Assembly (NCBI RefSeq): GCF_010183535.1
Contig: NC_071333.1
Span: 6,384,587 to 6,448,586, forward strand
Length of the DNA stretch: 64,000 nucleotides
Direction of reading: 5' to 3'
DNA from: Caenorhabditis remanei
Taxonomy: Eukaryota > Nematoda > Chromadorea > Rhabditida > Rhabditidae
Of the stretch, positions 22,542 through 35,314 are shown in pieces (positions within the stretch are counted from its first letter, which is position 1; the number at the start of each line of letters is the position of its first letter). Made by a program: the position numbers and the translations under genes. Below the pieces are notes generated by a model that had not been told where the DNA came from, did no database searches, and was given only the letters and a program-made list of their open reading frames with translations.

Positions 22542-24812
22542 TTAGTTCTTGATAGCAGCTGCCTTGGCCTTTGCTCTTCTCTGTTGCAAGATTGGGATTC
22601 CGAAGAGCATGAGTCCAGAGACCTGAAAATTTATAGAGTTAGGAGTTTCATATAACTGGTAGTTATTAGTCGAGTACTTTCTCTCCTAACTACAGAAATT
22701 GTTAGATAGCAAACTCACCAAAAGGTTGATTCCGCAGAAAACGAATGAGAGGGTGTAGCTGTCAGTCATATCAGCCAAGTATCCGGAAATTGGAGGTCCG
22801 AAGACAGTTCCGACTCCTTGCCAGAGAAGAAGAAGACCGAAGGCATTGGTGAGCTTGTCCAATCCAAGAAGATCGACGAGAATGACAGAAGTCAAGCAGA
22901 TGTAGGAGGCGATCGAGAATCCAAACAAGGCGGAGTATGTGGCAAGTGGGATGAATCCGACGAACTTGTAGCAGAAGGTGGTGAGGAGTCCGCAGATCTA
23001 AAACAATGACGAGTTATTTAAATTGCAACACTTTTCTGGTATGAAACTCACAGTCAAGGAAATGTTGTACATCCAGAGACGATTACGAGCGGTGTCTTCT
23101 CCGAGACCTGCTGGAAGTGGGAGCTTGTGATCGGCAACAACCCCGAAGACGATACGACCAATGGTGTTGGAGACTCCAAATGCAGAGAGAACCTTCGATC
23201 CTTCGATTGAGGTGAGACCAATCTTTGCGGAATGAAGTGGGAGGAAGTAGAGTGGCGAATTGAATCCAACAGAGGTGAGAAGATTGGAAATGGCGAAGAG
23301 AAGGAAAGTTGGCTCCAAGAGAAGTGGCAACGAGAGCATGTTGCTGATGGTCTTAAACATGTTCTTTCCTTCCACGTTGTCAGTGTTGTCGGTGCCGTTA
23401 GTCTTCTCGCTGACATCAAGAGCTTTACTGTCTTCTTCGCTTCCTTCACGAACATCATCAAGTTTTCCAGTGGAGTGAGCTGGGATGCTTCCGACAGTCG
23501 TGTGACGGCCATGGAGAGATCCGGTGGAACGGAACTTGTCTGGATCCTCACGGAACTCAGCGACATTGGAGATCGATCCAGTGTAGAACACGTCCTTACG
23601 GTTGAGGTATCCGCTGTCACGTTCTCCAACGGTTCCACGACGAGATCTCGGTTGGGACTCGACATCGACGGCTCCCATCGAGCTGGCCGGGCGGATCTTC
23701 TCTCCAACCTTTTGGACTCCAGAGCTCTGAGACATGGATCTCTCGATCATGGTTGGTGGGCTGAGCAGAGTGGCTTTCTCTCCATGAGCCTCATTTGCGG
23801 TTGTCTTCTTTCCATCTTCTTCGAACACCTCGTTGTTCTCCTCTTCTTCCTCATCTGGTACCAAAGCGAATTCCAATGGGGCAAAGGTGGCTCCACAAAG
23901 GGCACAGAGAACCAGGACAAACAGGAAGGCCAAAAACACACTTCTCCATCCGAAGTTAGTGATGAAGAAAGCATTGATAGGAGCAAACAAAACTGTTCCA
24001 ACACCAGCTCCAGCGACGGCGATTCCAGTGGCGAGGGATCGTTTGCTGCAAAAAGTATACTTTATCAGAGTTCGCACTTCAAATCACTCACTTTTCGAAG
24101 TACATAGTGACGATAACAATGGCCGGGCAATACATCAATCCAAAACCGATTCCCATGATCACTCCCACTGAGATGACGATGTGCCACATGGCCGTCGCAA
24201 AGTATGAAAGGGCGCAGCTGAAATTGAACCAGTTGTCATCGGACTTTCGAGATTGAAAGGCTTACCCAACGAACGCGACTCCGGCTCCGGTGATGGTCGT
24301 CACTCTGCAACCGTACTTGTTGCAAACGGCGGAGGCGAGCGGACCCGATCCAAGGGTCAAACCGGTGAGGAGTGAGATGATAAGGGAGGCCATGGTGTTG
24401 TTGGCTTGGAACTCCTGAAACAAATGAGTTGGATTATAGGGTTTTGATGGGCAATTCCGCTTTTTCGTAAGTCACATAGCTATTCCGAAGAACCAAGTTT
24501 AACGGACCATTTGATTGGATTCACGTGAAACTTTGTTCTGAACGCACGCTTGCTCGATTTTCAATCCAAAGAGCCTACACATGTGACAGCCGTGTTGTTG
24601 ACGATGATACTCGGTCTGGGCACCAACGATATCTACTGATAGCCTATACTCACCTCCATGAGGGTCTCTACCAAAACTCCGAATGAGTAGACGAAGCCGT
24701 CCGCGAAGACGTGAACAAAGAACGAGCCGATGACGACGACCCATCCCCATCCTCCATCTGGCGGGAGTGGCACCAACTTTCCACCTCCTGACGACACCGG
24801 TGCACCAGTCAT
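22542..24812 (-). CDS. Monocarboxylate-transporter-like MFS carrier (SLC16 type)
   Basis: A plasma-membrane transporter of the monocarboxylate porter group of the major facilitator superfamily, which typically moves lactate, pyruvate or related acids with protons. Exons 24812-24654, 24414-24266, 24217-24092, 24045-23052, 22997-22719 and 22622-22542 join in phase to 595 residues. The diagnostic family motif PPDGGWGWVV lies just after the start (M-T-G-A-P-V) at the edge of the first helix. The motif YFENKRSLATGIAVAGAGVG marks helix 5. About twelve membrane helices can be traced. The loop between helices 6 and 7 is long (about 150 residues), hydrophilic and Ser/Glu-rich, as in other nematode members. 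The C-terminus is short and basic (QQRRAKAKAAAIKN), which suggests a cytosolic tail. The substrate cannot be read from sequence. Codon use in exon 4 is more GC-rich than its surroundings, consistent with a well-expressed gene. Confidence 0.9.
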
Positions 24813-27800
24813 TTTCTGAAAATTTAGAAATTTAGAAAACGAAAAACTGGAGTTTGATGAATTCGGATGGAGAAAAAGAGAGAAGAATAAGAAATGTGGG
24901 AAAAATAGGAAAATAAGAGGAAAGGGTCAAGATCAAAGGCATAAGACGGAAGGAATGCGCGCACTCATTAATCATGTTCACACGTCTCTAGATATCATCG
25001 AATGAGTAAAAAGGTGTTGTGAGGTCTCAAGTATTCTTTAGATACAAATCTCATGGCTATGATCTCGCACTTTTATTTGCCTAACTAACATCTACTCTAC
25101 TGAATGCCTATATTTGTTTGTCCGAATCCGTACTAGCGTGTATAATTAGCTGCAGAGGCTACCACCGATAAAGAGTATCGAACAGCAACAGTGTCAAAAA
25201 TGAGAAATGAGCGGAGAAGAATAGATGCGAGGGGTTTGAATGGGCCAAAAAGCGCGGGAATTTATTTAGAGGGAGAGAGACGCAGGCAGTCGCAACACGG
25301 TTAGAGAGAAGGAGAACGCGCGGAGTGCTCCAGAAAAAGGGCACCCGTTGGGGAGAAGAACACTGAGTAGAGCGGGGGGGGGACAACAATGGTGTGGAAA
25401 AGAGGGGAGAAGGGACGACCGATGCGGACGGACCGCCGACTGTAAGAATGAGGTTGGTGAGGACGGAATGGAATGACAAGTGCGAAGGAGGGTGAGGGGC
25501 GGAGCGTTGACAAAAAGAGTGAGAGAGAGCGGAGAGAGCAGAGAAGTGATTGTGAGGTGGTCAATGGCATGTGTACTTGGGGAACATCTGTTGGAAGAAT
25601 GGTTCAGAGAGGAGGAGATGGAATGGTCTCGAAAAATTGGGTTTTGAACGTGAGTATATTGAATGTTGGGCACAGGGTACGTAGAAAAAAAAAGAAACTT
25701 GGAAAGTTGGTCGAAGATGTTGGAGGAGTTATGGATGAAATTGACATTGACCTCTTTGAAATTGAAAATAAAATCTCTTGTCAAACTAAAAAAGGTTGAA
25801 GAAAAATTGTGCTTCCTGGGACTTCCTGAAACAACAACTATCAAGAAAACACATTTTTGTCCAAAGGGCTTTCGGTCTTTATAGAAATGTCTTGGAGGTG
25901 GAGCTAATCCCTACTTTTCAAAATGATGTAAGATGATGGTTTCCGACTTTTTTGCAAGATGTGAAATGTGTTCATTGTGTAAAGTATACAAAAGCCCTCA
26001 TTTTACAAAAAAAACTGTGTGGGCTCCCAAAAACTCAATTTTTCAAAAGATGCGCCGGAAACGACGGATGAAAACATCCGTCCTCTCACAAAACCTCTTT
26101 TCATAAAATATTCGATTGGAAGTTTTTGATGGGAACCTGGCAAAACAACTGAAAAAAACCAGACTACTTTTTTTCATAATTCAGAATGAGCAGAGCATTC
26201 TTTCCTGTTTTGAGCAACTAGACAAAGCAGGTAGAGGAAAAATAATCAGAACGTTTTTCTTCTGGAAATTTCTTGGAAAACGCGAGCAAAATACATCCAA
26301 TACCAAAAACTGCCTAATTGGTGCGAGTGCTACTTGAAATCTTAACCACTCAAGTTTCTCCAGAATTTCTTATTTGTTGAATGGTTTTGCTGTTTTTTCC
26401 CGGACTGAATTTTGTTATTTGTCACGTAAACTTCTGCTACTTGTGAACGCAGCCAAAAGACGTTGTAAATAGGCCACGAGGGAAAAAGGTCAAAAACTGT
26501 TTATAATATTACACTTTATAAGTGGGCCCACTAAAATGTGGTGCATTAGTGAGATTGTGCTCAATAATCATTTACAATCGGTCGGCTCTGACCTTTGATT
26601 TATTTTCAATTACCGACTGTAATAATCAAACCATAAAACTTTGTTCTTTATGATTCTAAAGAGCACGTGAGGAGGTAGATCTTCCGGAAAACTTTTCCCA
26701 CAGACATACAGCCTGGAGCTGAATCTTTGGCCGATTTTAATAACGTTCGAAAAGTCTTAGAAGATCAAGGAAACGCAATAAAGAACATTTTTATTCTTTG
26801 AAGTAGCCGACAGTCTGGATTCGAGCCAGGATTTTCTAGAAAATCTTTGATCTCTGAATGATTTAATGTGACTATCACTTCAAAACGCCTGCAAACCATT
26901 CGCAAACTCTAGAAATTTCTAGACGATAGGCCGCAGACGTTCGGTAAAAAAAATTGTGTTCTACAGATCGTACATCTGGTTAGAGGTCAGACACCCAGAC
27001 ATGGATGCCCAGGTGTTCGAGATGTCTAGGTCCCGTATTCTTGCTCGTATACCAGTATGGTACACAGAAGAGACCAATGATCAGACTGAGTATCAAAAGA
27101 TCAATTGAGATTCAACAAACTGCGAAATTTCAATATTCGAATATGCATCTATTTTTTGGGACGATGAAACAATAACAAAGGAAAATAACTATTTGACCCT
27201 AAAAATTTAATGTTCAGACACCAACTGGAGGGGTCAAAGTATTACTTCGTAAATTCTGATAATCAAATAAAATTCCGGGTAGTTCCAGTGAAAACTGAAA
27301 AAAACTAATCAAAAGTCGAATGATATAACTGTTGATAACCGATGGACTTTTTATGTGTGCGTAACCATTTTTCAGACGGCAAAAAACTTATCAGTGAGTG
27401 CGTTTCGTGCACTAGTTGTCAACTAGAAGGAAATAAAATGGAGATTATAATGACAGAAATCAGACAACTGAAACAGCCAGGACTGTTTTATAGAAAAAAC
27501 TGCCGCGCTATAAAATACTGCCAAAAGGTGCGAAGTTGGTTGAATATGTTCTTCAGTTTGTCTATTCTGGCAAGTATGTTCCACAGAAATTAATTTCCGT
27601 TCGGAAATTGTTTTTATTTTTCAAATTTGAAGTGCACTCTGAAAGTACACCGTTTGTCGGAAGAAAGGTGTTGAAATGTGAGAAAAAATCATTACTACCG
27701 GGCAAAATAAGACATTCGAATTCTGCTGACCTTAAAAAAATATTAGACAGAAATAATGGTTGGGAGAACAAAGGAATGGGCAGTATAAAAGTTTGAATGT

Positions 27801-30507
27801 AAAATGACGAAGCTATTTTAATAGAGTGAATTTGACATCACGAAGACGTGTGAATAATTGTCACTTGAAAATAAAAAAGTGGATTGGATAGTGATAGATT
27901 CTTGGCGTAATGAGAGATAAACTGATGTCCTTCATCATAGCGAACCCAAAAAAAAGAAGATAAAAAAGGTGAGAATTGTAACACAAAATTCCACGCGCGC
28001 ATCACTTTTGACAACTTTTGCAAAAATGGAGAACAGAAACCAATTTTTTCTGAAGAATTTGCAGTACAGAAATGTTTTCTTCTTTCATTTTCATTTTGGC
28101 TAACCGAGACTAAATAAACGTTAGTCAAGAAATTATTAATAGAGAAATGGAATTCACAAAAAAACGTTAAAAACTGGAAGTAGTAGTCTGGATAAATTGA
28201 ACGTCACCGAAACGAGATCCGTGTGGCTGTCTGAGAGCACCTCGAAATGCACTGAACACGTGATGGACAAGCGTTCCGTTCTCTCGTCACTAATTGATTA
28301 GTGTTAACTGGAGTGTAAAGTAAAATTGGTCTCCGGTTTTCGCTTTCAAAACCCATGTGTTCATTCAACCAAGTTTTAGGCACAAAAAGTTATATATGGG
28401 AAAAAGAGAAAAGTGACAAATTTATAATAGTGAAACTCTACACAATGTTTCGGTGAAACTGTTACAATTTCTGGCGGGAGTTTTTGCAGTGGAAGATAGG
28501 CACCTATGATGATAACAGGGTTTCGATGACAATTCAGTTCAAGAAATATGAGATCAAGGACTCCACGTGGAGGAGTGTTTGTTTTGCATTTAATGATAAA
28601 ATGAAAGTGAAATCAAAAGGCGACAATGTTCGTTGATTGATTGGGTCTTGGCAAATGTAAGAAAAATGTGGAAAGATGATAAGTCTACGGAGAACAAGTC
28701 ACGTTTGACTGGGCCCCTCGAGGTGTCCTCTGTTATCAAGTGATCAAAGTAGGTAGGTGGGTGTATGATTGAGAATAGTGAAGTGAACGGAGGACAAATA
28801 TACATAAATTACTCTAAACAGCTGTTCCCGCGAGACCTTTGGCGAAAAGTACTTACTAAACTCTCTCTTCTTTCTTGTTCTCTTTTTCAATACTTCAGTG
28901 AAGTACTCAGAGCTATAGTTGAGTTTACATTTCATGAGTCAGACAACGGAAACTGAGAAGTATTGGGATGGTATAGATTAGAGGTCAGTTTGAAAGTTGT
29001 TGAAAACAAAAGATGTAAGAAAATATTGGAAGAATCGCGAACTTTACTCGAACAGCGAACAGAACTTCAGAAAGTTCACATTTCCTGCTAAATTCTCAAT
29101 TACCAAGAACTGACAAAACAGACACCAATTTTTAAACAAATAAACAAATTCTGAGCAGGATGAACCTTTCAATTTGTTTATCTTTTTTTCGTCGTGATGT
29201 CAGGACTGAAGCAAAAAGGATACAGCTACCCTCAAAAAATGAAGGAATAAGCAGAAAACATCTGCACACCATTATTGTTTACGACTCTTCTCAAGGTCTT
29301 CATAGAAAAGTAAACGGGAGGTCGTAATAAAAACACACAACAAAAAAGGAGCCGGTCAGTTGACGAGACTGAGTTCAGTTTCAAATTGTGTGAGGTGTTG
29401 AATTACAAGGAAGGAAGATACGAAGAGTATACCGAGTTGAAATGTGTCGAGTTACAAACAACGCCATTGTTGATTGGATTAATCCGGAGGATGTGGGATG
29501 GGAGAAAAAAACAGAAAAGACGGATAAGAACAAATGAAATCAGAAGTATTTGGGTAGCGGGAGAAACATTGATGTGAGAAAAAATATTTAAAGATCAACA
29601 AATTGAAGACTTTGAGAAAAAAAATCAGAATGTTTCGGAAACCTTTGGAGAATAAAAACTAGTCTAGAATGTAAAAGAAAGAACATTTTTGACTTGTTTT
29701 TCCTTATTTCCTTCTTCCCTAAGCACTTGAAGAATTAGCTATTTATCTGTCATTCCAATCTTTCACTCACGCATAACATGCTCTCTGAAAAGAAAAAGTA
29801 AACAAGTAAGCTTTTAAAATTCTCATCAAATGATTATAATCTTATTCTATTTCCAATGAAAAACCAAAATGTGTTTTAAAAAAAGACGAAGAAATTCGAA
29901 ATTAAATTTAATGTATGCAAAAGAGTGCGCGTGGGGAAAAAAGCAACGAGGTGGTCAGGAGAAGGTCTTTGTGTTGCTCATACTCCTCCAAATGTGATGC
30001 AATCTCTCTGTCTGTCGCATACTCCAAAAAGCCTCGGCCTCCTTGTCATGTCTGCTTCACGTCAGAATGTAAAAACGCTTTTCATTTCCATATTGCTCGG
30101 TTAGAATATATTGAAATTGAGAGAAATGATTGGCGGTCTGAGTGGTTTTCTAGTAACGTACAAACCGCTTTCAGAATAATCTGAAAATGCAATTTTTGGA
30201 ATACTGCATTTTCCAAGACTCAGATATTTGAGTCTTAAGTTTGCATCTTATCAATGTTCTTATCACTTTTTAAAATGTGTCTACTCTCCAGCAAAATGTA
30301 GGATAACGAAAAGAATAAAGAATCAAATAACGAGTGGCAACTTTATTGGAAAAAAAAGACATTTCATGGTAGAAGAAATGAGAACAGAGCAGAAAAAGAA
30401 GACGGATGGAGAAAAATGATCTTTGTAATGGGGCTTCAGTTTTCTGACCATGAAAAGACATATCTAGAAAGTACATAGTCATGCCCTATTCCTTCTTCGT
30501 TGCGAGT
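24813..30507. other. 5.7-kb region without a convincing gene
   Basis: This is probably the upstream region of the MFS carrier. Purine-rich stretches at 25200-25550 produce long mirror-image open frames on both strands, which are composition artefacts. I found no tRNA, no domain-bearing exon and no transposon termini here. Confidence 0.5.
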
Positions 30508-32446
30508 TTAAGTTAGATTCTTGTTTGCATTAGCAGAAAAGCAGTTAGAGAAAAATAGAGAAGAAAACACATGAATCAAGATTAGAAAAGGGATGAATCC
30601 ACTAGCACGTATTCCGGAACTCCAAACGTATCTTGTTGGATAAGAATACCTGTCCTCTTCGTCATCGGCAATCTGAAAATAAGAAACGAACTGAGATGTT
30701 CTTCGACCCTTATGAGGTGTGAATGTCTCGATAAGAGTTACACGTACCGTTTGATTGTTGCAAAAGTCGCTATCGCAAATATGAAATGGTGTTATAAACG
30801 GTGTAAGATGGTATAAGCCGGCCTGAACATGACGGATTTTATTGCACTTCTTTTGTTTAGTTTGGAGGTACTACGATCTATTTTAGGACGTTACTGGTTG
30901 AAACAAAAACGGGGAAGAATATTTTTTGAACAAAAAGATGTTCGAAAATCATTATTCTGAGAGAATGAGCTCACAGCTGAACATGATCACTTTCCGAGAA
31001 ATCATACTCGTCACGGGCCGGGCCAAAATCAGGAAAAATCTCGGCCCGGCCCGCTCGGCCCGTTTTGAGACATTTTTTGAAACTTTTTTTTTGAATTGTT
31101 TTTTTCTGAATCGACTTTTTTTGACAATGGAACACTTCTGATCTTATATTCTTTTTTCCTAGCCCTCTAACACAATAAGAAGTAGCACACATGTGGCTCA
31201 TAGAACACATCAATTTTATTGTGAAGCAACGACGAAAACATGACTCGTCAATTTTAATTGGATAAGAAGCACACTACGGTCATACGGTAAGTTTATCGAG
31301 TCTTTAATTACAGAGTACTCTTTTTCAACCAAACACAATTTCTAGGGAGTGGGTGTTACCTTCAGCGCAGCTCCTTCTTTGTTGAATTGGGAAATGCATC
31401 CAAAATCCGGTTCGGCGGAGAAACAAAACTGGCCGACACATGTTGAATTCTAAATTTCTTAGTGTTACCTACACGTTCCGGTTATGGTTCTTCTCACTTT
31501 CATTCGTTGATCTTTAATTTCTGATGGTGCATAGCATTTTATATTTCCGGGCACTTTTTGCTTGAATGGAGTGGTTTTGTTCTGTATTTATTTGTTAGTG
31601 ACAAATGAATTGAGTTTAACTCACTGTTTTATAGACACAGTATTGATCTTTTTCAAAACGTGAATCCACTTGTATTGAGTAGCAAGCGCTTATAGGAAGT
31701 AGCATTCCAGTTTGGACAAACCTGCAATAATACTGATATGTTCTGTTTTAAACATTCTAAGTTACCCAATATCATACATCTCGATTTCTTTTTCTTGAGA
31801 AGTGCAATAAACTCTCTGAATTAAAAAAAAATTTTTATTGAAATAAACCCCTCTCACTTCCTCATCATAACTGGATGATTTCTTGTAACACCATGGTTGA
31901 ACACAGTTCTCTACAATTGGCCACATAGCATTATCAATCGTTTGACAGGTCAAATAGGTCAAGTTTTTCTCATCTCTGACATTTTGAAATTCATTGCAAT
32001 TGTTGGTGCTGCTGAAATTCACAAATTTTTCCTGAGTTGGGTAATAACAGGACTTACTTGCAGATACAGAACACACTTCCTTTATTGTTTTGAGAACATC
32101 CAAGAGGCATATCAATAGGAGAGGTTAGACAACCCTGAATGTATTTCAGTTTTAGTGATTCTGATTTAAAAATAAATATCACTTTCTGAGTTCATACTAA
32201 TAACTTTACCTGAAAGAACGATTGTTGTGCTTTGAATGAAGTATGCCTATTGTTATACTTCACAATGTAACAATAATCTCCTGTACAGTTAGTGCATCTA
32301 AAAAGCAATTTTGTTACTTTTATTTTTTTGTACTGTTTTTACGTTTTGTCAGGAGACACAACTCTACCGTCGCACTTGACGCATTCCAGTTCACCGTAAC
32401 AAAACGGCGAGAGTAACAGTAAAAACCATAAAATCGGAAGCAACAT
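30508..32446 (-). CDS. Secreted or anchored cysteine-rich protein with ET-module-like repeats
   Basis: The protein starts M-L-L-P-I-L-W-F-L-L-L-L-S-P-F-C-Y-G, a good signal peptide, at 32446. Minus-strand exons with matching phases follow. The first module reads ECVKC...CTNCTGDYC, then GCLTSP, C..., FCIC and NNCNEF. The second includes TCQTIDNAMWPIVENCVQPWCYK and a CYSIQVDSRFEKDQYC block. A third contains CVGQFCFSAEPDFGCIS and ends CDSDFCNNQT. The repeated CxxC, C-x-G-x-YC, GC and C-x-C...CN spacing resembles the Caenorhabditis ET module (Pfam ET). The last exon (about 30675-30508) adds an acidic linker and the hydrophobic stretch ASGFIPFLILIHVFSSLFF, which may be a membrane or lipid-anchor signal. 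It is most likely an extracellular protein of unknown role. The exon set is supported by phase and cysteine pattern, although individual short introns may be misplaced. Confidence 0.65.
31013..31066. repeat. GGCCCGGCCC-type dispersed repeat
   Basis: ACGGGCCGGGCCAAAATC ... CTCGGCCCGGCCCGCTCGGCCCG is a GC-rich island in AT-rich DNA. A shorter relative, GAGGCCCGGCCC, lies at about 13243-13254 against the palindromic element. It is probably a dispersed repeat family. Confidence 0.5.
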
Positions 32447-34719
32447 GGGACTGAAGTTGAGTTGACACCTTTATGTTGGTTCTCATGTATGTTACCAGCT
32501 TTCAATTTTCTCATTTTCAGCTGCCACATTCTCGAAGAAAAACCCAATTCAGGTGTTACTAGATTGGTTTCTATAGCAATTTGTATGTAGATTATATGAT
32601 TGAAAAAGTGAGACTTGGTGTAATTGAACATAACCAATTGTCAAGAGAAAAAAGAGAGGAGGAAGAGATTTGTAAGATTAAAATTGATAGACAGTTGGTG
32701 AGTTGAGGGCAGAGTGGTCCCGTGAAAAATGAGGGGAAGTGCGAGAATGAAACAATCAAAGCTCATTGAACCAACGTATTTCGATTACTATTGCTGTGCA
32801 ATGAGTTGGGGTTTTTGGACTAAAACTCAACCAATTCTCAAAATTTCAAAGTTAGTAAATGTCAGGCTGATTAGATATTTGATATTTAAAATGTGTCAAA
32901 AATACAAACTTATTAGTAGTCTAGTGTTCAGCATTTCTGTGTTTCAAGTTTCTTTTTCTTACAAAGTTTTTTCATTAGTCACAGGCCAACTGAAGACAGT
33001 GTTTTGTATACAATTTTTCTTTGACTTCCGCTTATTATCTAACTGCAATCAAAATGCAAGAGAGGAGAAGATCAGCGTCGATTCAAAGTTGGCAGTAATA
33101 TCTTTTATTACCCTTGTTCTGTTCTATGTACTTCTTTCAAAGTAGCGTAAGACCTACAAAAAGATTATGACGGTAGAATGCTCTTCAATGTATAGGATCT
33201 TTCCTCCAAATATGGTTTGGTTTTTCTTTTTTACCTGATTCAGTCTTTGTTCTTTACCTATTGTTACCAATATGTTTTTCAAAGTTTTCGCTTCCCCAAC
33301 ATCAAAGGTATTGTTGTGTCCAATCGTGTATCGAAACTAACGAGAAACACTCGTCGCATCGAAGTTTTGAAGGTCACTAGAAATTGCCAAGAGAGCGATC
33401 ATTCCCTTCTTCTCCATTTTCAAAGATTCTTTTTTTCTATCTGTATATAGAACAACACCATTTTAGATTTTCTCTTTGAGATTCATGATAAAGACACAAT
33501 CTGAGAACAGGCAAATATGAATCAGGTTATACATTTTATTTGTTTCATTTTCAACGACATTGAGTAAAATCGGAATTACTGGATTTTTCTCATTGTTTTG
33601 AATTACACAAAATGTTTATGAGTATTCAAAGGTTCATTATAATACGCACTTTTCTAAATATTCCCAGAGAGCGTGTACTTTTGTCTTTCTTCTAGAATAT
33701 GAGTCATTTGTGTTTAAATATTCATGTCGGCGAATTAGAAAAATTTGTTCTCTCGCATATAATTTTTTTCTAGAGCTGCAAGAGACATTAGTCTACGAGA
33801 TGACATCAAAAATAGAATGGGTTCGGACTATGTTTGATTCTTCATAGATTTCATAAATTTTTAGTAAATCTAACAAGCAAATATGATAATTTTATGAATC
33901 ATTGACATTTCCAATCAAACTTGAATAGCTAGAATTTTGATTGTTCTGTTCGGAAATTATTTCATTGAATTCTGTTGTCCTGCCATTTTCAAATCATTCG
34001 ACGCATTGATTTATTGATACGATACAAGACCTATTTCCGTCGGTAATCAATCAAATCGCAATTCCATACTGCATTTTCTATTTCCGGTCGCCGCGTTTTT
34101 TCTTTCTTCTCAATCTAAAAAGAAAAATTAAGAATACCAAGTCCAGCTTCTCCACATATCTCTTCTCTGATTTATTTGCAATTTGGTTGCATGACGCATA
34201 AAGTTTTACTCCTGTTTTTGCTCTTACTCTATCCTATTCAAACAAGCAGAATGTGTGAGAATTTTGAGTATTTTTTTAGGGAAGTGGAAGTGTATTTCTA
34301 TTACTTCCCACACAAAAAGTATGTTCATGGTAAAAACTTCTTTTTTTTCCCAATTCACTCCCAATTTGACCGGTTACTATCCAGTTGTCAAATCAAATTG
34401 GATACCTGCCTGTCATCTCATCCGCCTCTCATTCTCTCATCATCTACCCTCAGTATTTCTCTTTTCCAAAATGTCCATTTTCACTTTTCATTCTGTATTG
34501 TTGTTGACACGGGGCCGACGACTGTCTCGTTTCGTCCTTTACTCACTCTACCCCCGCCTTGTCTCGTTTTCTGCCTCAACCTCTACTCAAAACGAGTCTG
34601 AATTTCGTACCGTAATCGATTTTTCGATTTTTTAATAGAAGTTTGGCCAGCCGTCGCACCCTTACTCAGATAATTCTTTGAAGTGAAATTATATTATCGG
34701 GCATAACTTTCAGAATACA
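32447..34719. other. Divergent intergenic region
   Basis: About 2.3 kb between two divergently transcribed genes, probably holding both promoters. The frame at 32729-33145 has hydrophobic stretches but no splice context. The frame at 34176-34601 begins like a signal peptide and then becomes low-complexity, so I do not call either a gene. Confidence 0.45.
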
Positions 34720-35150
34720 ATGCCAAAGCAAGATTTCAACCCACTCGACTACACCGGACCAATTGTCGTTGGAGCCATCTTTTGTGTTACACTCTTTCTG
34801 ATCTCATTCTTCGTGATCAACTTCTTCTGTATCACCAAATACGACGATATCACCAAGTTTGAATTGGTAAGTTGACTTTGTTTCCAAAGAAACATACTTC
34901 ATTTACACACTATAGGCTACATGAGTTACTTGGAAAATTATTTCATCCTTTTTGCTTTTTTTTGTCTGAAAAAACTCGTAACCTTACATGTTAGCTATAC
35001 ATTTATTGTACTCTCAAAATATTTCTCCATCTCAATGTGTTTCAGATGGGTGGTAAATACGGTTGGCGTCTTGGGCCACATCCACTTGTCATTGTCAAGA
35101 AAGGAGGATTTGTTGCTGAGGAAGACGTCGACGATGCTGAGAGTGTCTAA
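34720..35150 (+). CDS. Small single-pass membrane protein, 83 residues
   Basis: Two exons, 34720-34866 and 35046-35150, join in phase 0. The start follows TTTCAGAATACA, a typical trans-splice acceptor a few bases before ATG. Residues 1-15 are soluble (M-P-K-Q-D-F-N-P-L-D-Y-T-G-P). A single helix follows (IVVGAIFCVTLFLISFFVINFFCI), then a conserved-looking tail with GGKYGWRLGPHPLVIVKKGGF and an acidic end (EEDVDDAESV). Codon use is orderly and the exon has a clear AT-rich 3' UTR. I do not recognise the family; it may be a nematode-specific micro-membrane protein. Confidence 0.75.
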
Positions 35151-35314
35151 GTATTGGATACGTTAGCCCTACAAATGCTATTTTATAAATAAGCTTTTAT
35201 GATAATTTTACGAAACAAATGTTCAGCATTTATTTACAGCATTTGTACAAGCAATCACATTCCTAATAATGAACAATTTCTGAAATTCAATGAAATTACA
35301 ATGTGAGATATCAA

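Noticed and set aside
23232..24107. 291-codon plus-strand open frame over the MFS gene
   Set aside because: It is the antisense shadow of a GC-rich transporter exon; the minus strand carries the family motifs and correct splice phases.
25159..25844. Several long overlapping frames on both strands
   Set aside because: They arise from purine-rich, low-complexity sequence, have Ser/Leu/Pro-biased translations and no domains or splice context.
32729..33145. 138-codon plus-strand frame with hydrophobic stretches
   Set aside because: No start context, no splice partners, no recognisable family, and T-rich composition explains the Phe/Leu content.
34176..34601. 141-codon frame starting with a signal-peptide-like segment
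   Set aside because: It becomes low-complexity and aromatic-rich, overlaps another frame of similar quality and lies in the promoter region of the small membrane-protein gene.
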